A stretch of 64,000 nucleotides of DNA, taken from positions 20,257,188 to 20,321,187 of the forward strand of contig NC_081198.1 of the NCBI RefSeq assembly GCF_902713425.1, written 5' to 3'. Origin of the DNA: Acipenser ruthenus. Its lineage: Eukaryota > Chordata > Actinopteri > Acipenseriformes > Acipenseridae. The position numbers were made by a program, and so were the translations under genes. The notes under the pieces were generated by a model. That model was not told where the DNA came from. It worked only from the letters and a program-made list of their open reading frames with translations, and ran no database searches. This document shows, piece after piece, positions 20,686-31,351 of the stretch. Each line of letters starts with the position of its first letter. Positions within the stretch are counted from its first letter, which is position 1.

Positions 20686-20973
20686 TGTGGCAATGCGCCC
20701 CGCCCCTGTGTGCATTTGTGTGTTGTGTTGTATGGTGCGTGTGGTAATGTTGGTGTATAGTCATTGGTACACGGGATATAAACGGGTCTGTGTTTCACGT
20801 GTATTTAAAAATGTATAATTGTATTTAGGCACGGGATTGCACATCACTGCACATGCATTTAAAGTAAGTAATATGCGCACACAAGGTTGTACGTAATTAA
20901 TTCACGTGCTGGGATTCAAGTGAATAATTAGTAATTGAATCCCAGCACAACAGTATAAATAGATGCACGTTTC

Positions 20974-22166
20974 CCAGGAAGGGAAAGGCAGATTCTGTAA
21001 GCGATCAAACCTGTTTCCATGCTCTATCCCCTCCCCTTCCTTTGCTTTCTTCACTTTTGCTAGCTTTTGTTCAGCTGCCTTCCTCTCATTCCCAGAATCT
21101 TTTTTCCTTTTCCCACTTTTCTTGTCCACATCCATCCAGCCCTCCTCCTTGCTTGTTTCTTGGTTCAGCTCCACCTTTTCCTCCTAGCATTTCCCTACTC
21201 GCCTCAATCTCCTCCCGCTCAGCCTCTTGAACAGTTTGCCGAGCTTCCTCTTGGCCAGGCACTCTGCTTAACTCTGACTGAACCCCACTGCCACTTGAAA
21301 TCACCTTATGCACAGCCACATTTTCCTCCTGTGCTTCGCTTACATCAACGGGACCACCCCTTGGCTCTCCCCCATCTTGCTGCTCGTTTTCTGGTTCCTT
21401 TTCTTGGTCCTCTCTAATCACCTCTGCAAAGGACCTTTTCTTCTGTGGGCATTGTCTAAAGAGATGCTCATCAGATCCACAAATATTAAATTTTTTAACA
21501 AACGGACAGTCCTTTGTTTCATGGCCCAACTCCTCGCAGTTCCTACAACGAACTTGATTACAATGCATTTCTGTGTGACCAAAGGACATGCATTTTCGGC
21601 AGTATAGCGGTTGGCCAGAATAAAACAAGTAGCCTCTGTTGGGCCCAATAGAAAAGTTTGCCAGAGGGTGCCTATACCCATCGAAACCCTTGGCGTCTTG
21701 CCTTAATAACACTTTGAATTGTCTCTTGTCATTCCAGATTCCCAATAGATCTCTCTGATAAACTGCACTCACTAGTACATCGCAGTATTTCCCCAGAAAA
21801 GCTTCAATATCCCAGTCAGATGCATAAGGATTAAACATGTGGACTGTTATAACTCTGAAATTGCGATTCCATAATGATTCAGCAGCATAATCCTTCACAG
21901 GAGCTTTCATTGAGTACACTTTGTATCTATCCCAAAATGTCATAAAGATCTTCAGAGTCAAAAGTAACATCTACAAACCTTGCCGCTGAATTCATCTGGA
22001 TACAAAAGAAATCCATAGCTTCAAATCCAAGGCTCGCCATCAAAATCTTCTCCACAAATTCTATTCTTCCTGGGAAATCCACTCCCATATCTCCTCTCCA
22101 TCTCAACCGAACTGTGTTCCATAGTCCAGCCCTTGAAGCCGACCGATTAGCAGATGTCTTGTCCAT
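20974..22166 (-). pseudogene. LINE C1 ORF1, zinc-knuckle protein, frameshifted
   Basis: Minus-strand pieces: 22166-21927 (MDKTSANRSASRAGLWNTVR), 21970-21086, then a frame change to 21174-20974 ending LQNLPFPSWE. The middle piece holds ITVHMFNPYASD, RQFKVLLRQ, then knuckles CRKCMSFGHTEMHC and CRNCEELGHETKDC. A third motif, FNICGSDEHLFRQC, has Phe where its first Cys should be. The tail is acidic and then Lys-rich. There are two frameshifts. It is related to the ORF1 of element A and more distantly to that of B. The far C-terminus is lost at the LTR element boundary. Confidence 0.85.
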
Positions 22167-22224
22167 CCTCTCCTCCTCGTATCACTCTCTTCTATCACTC
22201 TCTGCGGTCATGCCACATGAAAAC

Positions 22225-22252
22225 GATCTTAGCCAAGAGGCCGAGAAGCTAT
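22225..22252 (-). pseudogene. RNU2: U2 5' remnant (nt 1-28) before LINE C1
   Basis: U2 nt 1-28 on the minus strand end in AAGATC and are followed by GTTTTCATGTGGCATGACC of LINE C. This junction is 5-6 nt further upstream in U2 than for A and B. A change at nt 3 (ATAGC) is shared by all C copies. Confidence 0.9.
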
Positions 22253-22695
22253 GGCGACTTGGCCCTTGCCCGGGGCCACCCAGCCCGGACGGCACAGGGG
22301 GATTCAAAGGTGGGTGCAAAATTTCAAGCACAAGCAGACTCCAAAAAAAAACCGTCTGCTGCTTCCAGAGGGGAAATGTGCAATTTAAGCAGGAGAACAC
22401 AAAACAAAGCAAAAACACACACATAACACCAAAAACAAAACATAAACTGGCGGAGTGCATCTTACAAATAGTCATGCCAAACTGCTATGCTGTGCAAGGT
22501 GCCTTGGGTCACTACAACTGTGCCTCGCTGGCTGGCTGGCTAAGAAGGACCTGGCATAGGGACATGTTCCACCACACTTGTCTGGTTAGCTGCATGCTCC
22601 CAGGAAACAAACTGCTGCTGTCTACATCATCACCACATGTGAATAAAAGAAAGAAAGAAAGCAAGAAAGAAAGAGAGAAAGAAAGAGAGAAAGAG

Positions 22696-22726
<31 letters not shown>

Positions 22727-22842
22727 AAAAAAGTAAAACGGCGGGAAAACTTGCATCAACACTGGCACTCTCCCTCCAGCAGGGGTAGACAAAATGCTCA
22801 CAGGAGAGATCCAGATCTGACTTTGACCAACGTTAGAGAAAG
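22253..22842 (-). promoter_or_regulatory. U2 spacer 4 (long type)
   Basis: Long spacer like spacer 1, with the full promoter region, the GAAA tract and the 3' box. It separates C1 from B3. Confidence 0.75.
22645..22732 (+). repeat. (GAAA)n/(GAGA)n microsatellite in U2 spacer 4
   Basis: Same 88 bp purine tract as in spacer 1, with the same unit order. Confidence 0.95.
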
Positions 22843-22991
22843 GTGTGCAACGTTCCCGGAGGTACTGCAATACCGGGCTGATGCGTGGAGTGGACGGAGC
22901 AAGCCCCTGTTCCATCTCCCGATTCCAAAAATCAATTTAATATATGGTCCCCTGATAGGGGACGTATCAGATATTAAACTGATAAGAACAG
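22843..22991 (-). pseudogene. RNU2: U2 3' remnant (nt 40-188) after LINE B3
   Basis: B-type remnant with the GTTGCACAC end, identical to those at 3482 and 9353. Confidence 0.9.
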
Positions 22992-23201
22992 CTTTTTTAT
23001 TATTGTATTAATTAAATATTCACAATACCGTATCAGTTACAATACCCTCTAGACAAATCAGCACATATCAAATCACAATTCATTTCCATATATCCTTTTA
23101 TATTACTAAATACGGACATATTACATAATTATACATACATTCCATCCACATAGTTCCAAAACATTTTGTACAGGCAAGTGTATGTCCTTAAAGAACATCC
23201 T

Positions 23202-26200
23202 TCACCCTGACCCCATGAAACCACACCCAGACCCATCAGCCAGCCCGGTGACCCAATCCATCCCATCTTCCCATTGTTCCAGATGCCATTCCATCTTCAC
23301 CTTCTCCAGGTCTCCAGCAGACACATCTTGCAATACATAATCTTTCACAATAGACAGCGCAAGTTGTTTTGTTTCAATTAGTCAAAAGTTTATTTTGCAG
23401 CACCAACAAGTTCCTTACTTTCCAGATTGCATCCTTTACACAGGTAATCACAACCCATATTTTGAACCAAAGTCCTTTGGGAAAAACTTTTTTACTTATC
23501 CCGTTGAGCACCATCATATCATCCAAGATATTACTATCCAGAAACAGGTCAGTGAAACCTACTACTTCTCTCCATAGATCTGTTGCAAAATGGCATTCTC
23601 GAAACAAATGCAGGCATGTCTCCTCCGCCCCACAGCCCTCTCTGGGGCAGGTTCTTGAGAGATTCCTTGCATTCAACATTACTCTCACACGCAGGATATC
23701 ATGGGCCACCAGCCAGGACAGGTCACGATGCCGGTTTACTAGGCCAGGATGGGCCACGTTCCTCCACACCCCCTTTGGGTCGGCAACAATAGCACCCTTG
23801 ACTGGACACATTTGTTCCCTCCTGTACAAAAACAGATTTTTTTTTATTATTTAAAAACACATTCTTCCCACACTTCTCCATATCTCAGTCTTTTAATAAT
23901 CTTTTAATAATTGCATAGTGATACAGTATCTCAAACTCAGTGGGAACAGTCAATGAGATATTAATTATTTTCAGACTCCTGAGATACAATCCCAAAAAAA
24001 ACCTAACAAAAAATGCCCCCTTACAGACTCCATTTACGCACATATCAAAATGAAGACATACATACTTAATCATTAAAAACATGAATATATCTGGCAACCC
24101 TTTACCGCCCTTTATCTTCCCTTTACCCACAATCTCCCTTCTCAATCTCTCCCATTTTGATCCCCAGAAGAACTGGAACAGCTCTCTCCTGAGAACACAA
24201 ACCGTCTGCTTGGCTGGAGGAAAAATCATAGAGGTATACAACAAAATAGGCAAAATGACAGCTTTTAACAATCAGAACCTTCCCTTCCAGTGTGAGGTTC
24301 CGCAACTTCCAGTATCCCAACTTCTTGACCTTTCCACCCACCTCCTCACAATTCTTAGTTCCATCACCTACAGCCCCAAAATTGACCCCCAATATTTTAA
24401 TACAGTCTCTCTTTACATTTAAGTCCTTCCCGACCGCCGTATCCCACTTCCCATAAAACATAATTTCACTCTTCTCTTTGTTTAGCTTGGACCCAGAAGC
24501 CTTACAAAATTGTTCTGTTATAGCTAAAACTTTACTCACAGATGGTTCGTCAACACAAACAACATTCACATCGTCCATGTAAAGGGCACACTTGACTTCC
24601 ATCCCCCCACTCCCTGGGATTCTAAAACCAGTGATATTTTTCTCCTTTCTCAGAACCTGCGCTAGAGGTTCCATACAGCATATAAACAGTAAGGGGGATA
24701 ACGGACACCCTTGCCTAACACCACAGTTTATTCCAACTGTTTTTGACAAAACCCCATTTATCAATATCCTGCTCTCAATCCCTTTGTACAGCAGACTCAC
24801 ACAGGCTAGAAACCTCTCCAGAAACCCCATCTTTAGCAGAATATGAAACATAAACTGGTGCGAGATCCGATCGTAAGCCTTATCCAAATCTAAATTTAAT
24901 AAACAGATCCTCATATTTCTGTCTCTCGCGTAACAGATGGTGTCACGAATCATTACCAGACTGTCCGTGATCCTCCTTCCAGGCACAGCACAGGTCTGAT
25001 CCGGGTCTATCACTTCCTCTAATACATTTTTCATCCTAAGAGTTAAAATCTTACTAAATTTTAAAATCCACATTCAATAGACCAATAGGCCTCCAATTCT
25101 TCAAATCTTGTTTATCGTTTTTTTTTAAATCAAAGAATTATCCCTTGTCTGAAACTTTCAGGCAAGATCTCTTGTTTCCCAAACTCTCTTTAAAAACCAA
25201 CAGAATATCCTTTGCTATAATATCCCAGAATTTCAAATAAAACCCCAAAGGAAGTCCATCACTCCCTGGGTCCTTCCCTCTTTTAGAACTTTTCATTGCC
25301 TTCCCCACCTCCTCTAGAGTTAAATCTTCCTCCAGGTGTTTCCCATTAACCACTTTCCCCTCCAAGGCCCTCTCCAGCTCCTCCATTTTATCTTTCTCCA
25401 CCTCTCTCCCCATATAGTTCTTTATAAAACCCCTCAGCCACACCCAACTCATCTCCTCAGTAGTTGAGACCACAACACCATCCTTCTTCAACCCTCCCAT
25501 TGTTTTGCTCCCCTCAACAACCTTTTTGTAAAAGAAACGAGAACATGTTTCATTTTCTTCCAACACCTTAACCCGACTCTGGAATGATTTTTTTACGTTC
25601 TCTCTCAAAAATGTCTTTTAATTATTTTTTTTTACCTGATTTATTTCTTCATTAAAGTCAAAACCCCTCTCCCTCAATCAATAATATTGGTTTAATCTTT
25701 TACTTAACCCTCCAATTTTCCTCTTTTCCTTTCCAGCCTTCCTCTTGCCCACCATAATAAAGAATTCTTTAATCCTTTTTTTAACTTCTTCCCACCACTG
25801 CCCTTCTGTTTCAAAACACCCCTTCAGAGATCTCCATTCCTCATACCTCACCTGGAATAAGGCTTCTATAGCCTTATCCTCTAACAGTGAAATATTTAGC
25901 TTCCACACACCCTTCCCCAAAGTGACACATGCAACCAAATCAATTTTTACATTTAAAACCAAGTGATCCGAAAAGAAGACTGGACTCACTGCCGACTCAC
26001 AAAAACAGTCAATTCTCGAACTTTGTGTTCCATTATCCCTCACCCATGTGAACCCCTTATCATCAGGCTTGTGCTTACGAAATAAATCAATCAATTTAAA
26101 ATCTTTAACAATCTCGTTTAGTACCAGCGAGGATTTATCCAATTTGAAGCCATCCTTTATAGGTGCTTTCTCCTCCTTCCTAAGAACACAATTAAAATCA

Positions 26201-26620
26201 CCTGCTAATACCGCTGTTTTATTCCTCACTAAAACACCTCTTAAATCATTGAATAACTCAGTTCGCTCATGTACATTTGGTGATGCATATACATTAACAA
26301 AAACACAATCTTTCCCCATATAACAAATGTCTACTTTTAAAAGTCTCCCAGACTTCACCACAGTACTCCCTTTCACCACCAAATTCCTATTTTTAATTAA
26401 AATGGCTACCCCATCAGATTTATTTTCATCAGACCACTCCAAAAGGATGGCCCATATTTCCTTTTTTTCCATGTCCAAATAATTCTCCTTTAAAAGGAAA
26501 ACCACAGTCCTGTAACATAAACACATCAAAATTCTGACTGCCTAAAAAGGACAAAACAGCCTCACCCCTCAAGCTGCTCTTCATACTCCTTACATTTATA
26601 GTAGCCACTGAAAGCACCAT
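23202..26620 (-). pseudogene. LINE B3 ORF2, frameshifted
   Basis: Pieces at 26620-26429, 26529-25678, 25608-25138, 25073-24123, 24271-23885, 23829-23374 and a tail to 23202 carry the same breaks as B1. The YMDD box is at 24570-24581. Confidence 0.88.
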
Positions 26621-26736
26621 AATAAAAATAAATAAACATCCATTTTAAATCCTGTTCTTTCACAGGATAGTCCTCTCTTTCTGAACCTGAGGGGGAAGAC
26701 ACACCCTCAACCCCAACATCACAACACACCACCCCA

Positions 26737-27969
26737 TCATCCTGAGTCACAATAATTTTTTTTCTGATCAGTTTCCTCAAAAGAATCATATTTCCTTTTT
26801 GTTGAATTTTCCAGTTCCTTCATTTCAAAGTCCCTGCTTTCATCCTCGCTCCCCAATGAGGACTCCAAACATAGCAACGAATCACTTGCAGTACTACAAG
26901 GACTGCTGGGAATTATGCACCCCTCCTGCTGCAACTCTCCACCAGCCAGCGCCCTACCAGGCCCCGCCTCTGGCTTCTCACTTTCAGCTGCACCTGTTTC
27001 ATCCTCAATTACCTTCTGCCCCTCAAGACCAATCACCTTAGCATTCCCCAAATTTGAATCTGACTCCACCCTATCCTCTTCCACCTCCTCACCTGATGAA
27101 GACACAACCAAATCCTCAACCAAACACCCTTTCAAAACGACTTTGTCCTTGTCCTGAACCTCTTTCCCTACATCCTCAGTATTACTTTTTTCCCCAACCT
27201 CACCATCTTTAACCACCGCCACACCTGCATTGTTGTAATCCTCTTTCAACATGTTAACATATGATTTGGGGCAGTTCCTAAACAAATGAGATGTTTCACC
27301 GCACAAATTGCACTTCCTTTTATTCGTACATTCAGCATAGACATGGCCGACACCCCTACACTTTTTGCATATTATCTGTTTACAAGCCTCACAAAGGTGC
27401 CCCATTTCTCCACAGTTTCTACACAACTTTGGCTGACCCTGATAGTATACCAGCCCTCTATTTTCACCAAGCACAATAGTCTGAGGAATATGCTCCAAAC
27501 CGCCATACCCCCCCCCATAGTCTGGTCTCTGTACTACTGGAATCTTCCAGGAACAAGTCCAAATCCCCTCTGCATCCATCACATTCACAGGTGACCCTTT
27601 AACTGTACAAAAACGCGCTAACCAAGTAGCCACATCCTCTGCTTCCACTAGCTCATTGAACATCTTTACAAACACAGTTTTCACCCCAGTGTAACTTAAC
27701 CTCTCTACATTAAACTCACTCAACAAACCCTCATATCTCTCTTCCTCATACCTTCTCCAAAAATATTCCATGACAGAAGAACTCACATCCCACCCCCTCC
27801 CTCCTGGAAGATTAATAAGACAAAAGATATCACCAGGCTTAAGGCCCAGCTCTTTCTGTAAAACCCCCTTGGAAAAATCAGTTCTAGTGACCTCTAAACG
27901 CTCACTTTCTTTCAAACAAAACCTAGCACAATGGTCCCTCCGCACCCCTACCCTAGTAGCGGCCATCAC
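26737..27969 (-). CDS. LINE B3 ORF1 protein
   Basis: Open 410-codon frame with the same sequence as B1 ORF1, all three knuckles intact. Confidence 0.85.
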   Translation of the reverse strand: MMAATRVGVRRDHCARFCLKESERLEVTRTDFSKGVLQKELGLKPGDIFCLINLPGGRGWDVSSSVMEYFWRRYEEERYEGLLSEFNVERLSYTGVKTVFVKMFNELVEAEDVATWLARFCTVKGSPVNVMDAEGIWTCSWKIPVVQRPDYGGGYGGLEHIPQTIVLGENRGLVYYQGQPKLCRNCGEMGHLCEACKQIICKKCRGVGHVYAECTNKRKCNLCGETSHLFRNCPKSYVNMLKEDYNNAGVAVVKDGEVGEKSNTEDVGKEVQDKDKVVLKGCLVEDLVVSSSGEEVEEDRVESDSNLGNAKVIGLEGQKVIEDETGAAESEKPEAGPGRALAGGELQQEGCIIPSSPCSTASDSLLCLESSLGSEDESRDFEMKELENSTKRKYDSFEETDQKKNYCDSG

Positions 27970-28214
27970 CGCAAAATTAGAAGAAAAAAAACGCCACCAA
28001 AAAAAGATAAGCCCCCGAAGGGACTTACCCCCCCAGCTTCCTTCCTCTGTCCTGTCCTACTCTCTCCTCACAGCAACAGCAAAGAACCAAACCAGAACCT
28101 GGGGGAACAAAACAAAAACAAATTATATAACACAAAAATATACAATTTTCAAATAAGTTTCCGCAACCAAATGCTATCGCTTCCAACCAAGAGATTCCCC
28201 ACACGCAGATACTT

Positions 28215-28247
28215 CACTTGATCTGAGCCAAGAGGCCGAGAAGCGAT
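28215..28247 (-). pseudogene. RNU2: U2 5' remnant (nt 1-33) before LINE B3
   Basis: Same as before B1; the LINE side of the junction reads AAGTATCTG here. Confidence 0.9.
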
Positions 28248-28713
28248 GGCGACTTGGCCCTTGCCCGGGGCCCCCCAGCCCGGACGGCACAGGGGGATTC
28301 AAAGGTGGGTGCAAAATTTCAAGCACAAGCAGACTCCAAAAAAACAAAACAAAGCAAAAACACACACATAACACCAAAAACAAAACATAAACTGGCGGAG
28401 TGCGTCTTACAAATAGTCATGCCAAGCTGCTATGCTGTGCAAGGTGCCTTGGGTAACTACAACTGTGCCTCGCTGGCTGGCTAAGAAGGACCTGGCATAG
28501 GGACATGTTCCACCACACTTGTCTGGTTAGCTGCATGCTCCCAGGAAACAAACTGCTGCTGTCTACATCATCACCACATGTGAAAGAGAGAGGAAAAAAA
28601 GAAGTAAAACGGCGGGAAAACTTGCATCAACACTGGCACTCTCCCTCCAGCAGGGGTAGACAAAATGCTCACAGGAGAGATCCAGATCTGACTTTGACCA
28701 ACGTTAGAGAAAG
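28248..28713 (-). promoter_or_regulatory. U2 spacer 5 (short type)
   Basis: Short spacer identical in layout to spacer 3, between B3 and C2. Confidence 0.75.
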
Positions 28714-28863
28714 GTGTGCACTGTTCGCGGAGGTACTGCAATACCGGGCCGATGCGTGGAGTGGACGGAGCAAGCCCCTGTTCCATCTCCCGATTCCAAA
28801 AATCAATTTAATATATGGTCCCCTGATAGGGAACGTATCAGATATTAAACTGATAAGAACAGA
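28714..28863 (-). pseudogene. RNU2: U2 3' remnant (nt 39-188) after LINE C2
   Basis: C-type remnant with the altered stem IV and the GTTCCC change in stem IIa. Confidence 0.9.
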
Positions 28864-29038
28864 TTTTTTTTATTATAAAAATTCCACACATTTATTATAC
28901 AAACAATTTTCCAAATATATAGTCACATACATCAATAATTACAATATAAACAAACCCTTCCACCTTTCTCTTGCTGAATTATACCCCCATTTCAACACAT
29001 CCCTTTTAACTCTACCCCTTATGTCACTACACACACTT

Positions 29039-31351
29039 TCAATTATTACCTCCCCTTTTATCTCTGTTATTTTTAATCAGTTTATTTCTACATTCCCATA
29101 ATTCAACCTTAATTAAACTGAGAATTAACCATAACAGCCATTGTTTTGTTTTTGTGGCACTCTTCACAAACCCTTTCAATATTACATCGTATGACAGCTT
29201 CGTTCCTGGTACCACCTTGTCTATGATCACTCTGGTTTTATTCCATACTGTTGCTGCAAATGGACATTCCCAAAACACATGTTCCTGTGTTTCTTCCACA
29301 AAACATGTTCCCCTAGGACAAAAAGCATTTCTGGTCAGTTTATGTCTGAATAACACCTCCCTTACAGCCATCCTGTTATGAAGCATCATCCAATTTAAAT
29401 CTTTTAGGTTATTATCTAGCCCCTTTGGCTGAATATTTCCCCAAGTCTCAGGGGTCACTGAACTGTATTCGTTATTATAAAATACTTTCACAGATTTCTT
29501 TATACAGTTCTTTATGCTCTGTGCAGATCTCTACCTCTTTACAGACTGGATTCTGCTTCAGCCACTTCACCGCATGTTGATAATGTCCTGGTAATTGCTC
29601 CGCTCTTGGTCCCATGTTATTTATTTTAACAAAATGTCTCATTGTAAATGAAAACCATAATCTAACAAAAAACTGAAAATTATGTTTAAATTCACCTTGC
29701 AAAGCTTTACATAAATTTGCCACAAATAAACAATCTAATTTCACAGGAATGTGAGGAACATCCCTCCCTCCTTTCTCCACAGCCTTATACATCTCCCCTC
29801 TCTTGATGTACTCATATTTCCCTCCCCACATAAACTCAAATCATACGAATAACACTTCTCCTATATCTTGGAGGCAACGGATATACATACGCTAGGTACA
29901 ACAGAGAAGGTAACACATCTGTTTTTAGAACCAACACCTTCCCCATATAGGTCAGTTTCCTTGCTTTCCACATATTTAACTTTTTATTCATTTTAACAAT
30001 TTTGTCTGCCCAATTCTTTAAATCACTACCCCTTTGATAGAAATTAACCCCTAATCTTTAAATCCCATCTGAAACTATGTTCAATCCCAAAGGTGTTTCC
30101 TTCCTGTTTTCCCAAGCTCCCAAGAACATGACTTTTGTTTTACTCAAGTTTACCTTTGAACCTGATGCTAAAGAAAACAAGTCCATTAACTGAAATGCTC
30201 TCCTTATATCATTATCAGACTCTAAGTATAAACTTGTGTCATCTGCATACTGTGCAATTTTTAATTCCACACCCCCACTCCCTGGAATAATTAACCCCTT
30301 CACTCCCTTATCTGCTCTCAGTGCTGCAGCGTAAGGTTCCATGAACAATACATAAAGTAAGGGGGATAGCGGACACCCCTGTCTCACCCCCGACCTTTGT
30401 TGAATTAGCTTCCCCAAGTGCCCATTCACATTGACTTTACTCACTACATCTTTATACATTATTCCTAACCGTTTGATTAAATGACACCCAAAACCTAACC
30501 TCTCCAAAATTCTAAATAAAAACCGGTGGTTGACCCTATCAAATGCCTTTTCTTGATCAAGGCTCACTAAAATTAATGGAATATTCCTGTCCTGTACCCA
30601 CCAAATTACATCTCTAGTCAATTGCAAATTCCATTGCGCTGATCTTCCCACTACCCCACATGTCTGGTCTTTATGTACAATGAAACCCATCACCCCCCTT
30701 AACCTATTAGTTACTGTCTTTGCTAAAATTTTATAATCCACATTTAATAAGGTCACAGGCCTCCAGTTTTTCAAATCCTTAATGTCCCCCTTTTTATATA
30801 ATAAAGAATTAATCCCTTCCTTCATTGATTTTGACAATTCTCCTCTGTCAAACACTTCCTTTATTACCTCTTTAAACACTGGACCAATAATGTCCTAGAA
30901 AGCCCAATAAAACTCTCTAGGCAGTCCATCTGACCCTGGCCCTTTATTGTTTTTCATCTCATTTACAGCTGCTGTTAACTCGCTCAACTCAATAACCTTC
31001 TCCAATTCAATTTTACTCTTTTCCGGCACTCTAGATCCCAAATTATTTAAAAATGTATCTCCTGCTTTATCATCTATTTTCCTTTCTGAAAACAACTCCT
31101 CATAAAAATAACTTGCACTATCTACCATAGACTCATTATCCGATACCTCCCTTCCATCTTTATCTCTTAATGCCTCAATCATTCTTTTCTTTTGTTTCTC
31201 CCTCATAGGCTTGAAAAACTGATGACAACATTTTTCATTAGTCTCATAAAAGACTAGTTGGCTTCTAAACATGAATTTAGCAACTCTGTTACTATAAATC
31301 TCCTTTAACCTCTCCTTACAAAAACTATACTGCTCCCAATCCATATTCCCC
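29039..31351 (-). pseudogene. LINE C2 ORF2, no endonuclease
   Basis: Pieces at 31351-30895, 30879-30058, 29831-29475 and 29491-29039 match C1, with the same stops and frameshifts. Confidence 0.88.

Larger units (their letters stand above)
17861..20973 (+). mobile_element. Nested LTR element in LINE C1 (non-coding-type, broken)
   Basis: This LTR element lies on the plus strand. The 5' LTR is 17861-18441 (TGTGGC...TGACA). A primer-binding site TGGTGTCAGAACCGGGA lies at 18444-18460. The internal region is 18442-20685, a purine tract ACAAGGGGGGG lies just before the second LTR, and the 3' LTR-derived part is 20686-20973. The family is uncertain. No capsid, protease, RT or integrase domain is recognisable, and most of the inside is GC-rich tandem repeats, so it looks like a non-autonomous derivative. 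It is broken. The two LTRs differ by about four substitutions and one small indel over their shared 285 bp, so the insertion is fairly young. Confidence 0.85.
15373..22224 (-). mobile_element. LINE element C, copy 1, with a nested LTR element
   Basis: This U2-targeted LINE on the minus strand runs from U2 nt 28 (right) to nt 39 (left). LINE sequence occupies 15373-17860 (3' end, ORF2 RT and C-terminus) and 20974-22224 (ORF1 and 5' leader). A 3.1 kb LTR element lies between. The ORF2 endonuclease domain is missing altogether. The 3' tail is AATAAAAAAAA. It is related to but clearly distinct from B: RT has YADD and ORF1 resembles element A. Confidence 0.9.
9502..22991 (-). repeat. Higher-order repeat unit 1 (B2-U2-C1-U2), 13,490 bp
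   Basis: This is the first of four successive blocks, each with one B element, a short-type U2 segment, one C element with its nested LTR element, and a second U2 segment. The neighbouring blocks start at 22992, 36401 and 49865. They match base for base over long stretches. Confidence 0.9.
22992..28214 (-). mobile_element. LINE element B, copy 3
   Basis: 5,223 bp, same structure and ORF2 breaks as B1. Private changes include one base near 26878 and AGATACTTC in place of AGGTACTTC at its 5' end. Confidence 0.9.

Noticed and set aside
19299-20798. Open frames of 440-500 codons on the minus strand, and others on the plus strand, in the nested LTR element
   Set aside because: They follow the minisatellite periods of 24, 27, 30 and 39 bp, all multiples of three, so frames stay open by repetition. 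Part of the longest frame is antisense LTR. No domain is seen.
22114-22788. Open frame of 224 codons running from LINE C into the U2 spacer
   Set aside because: It crosses the LINE-U2 junction, reads antisense through both, and ends in translated GAAA repeats.
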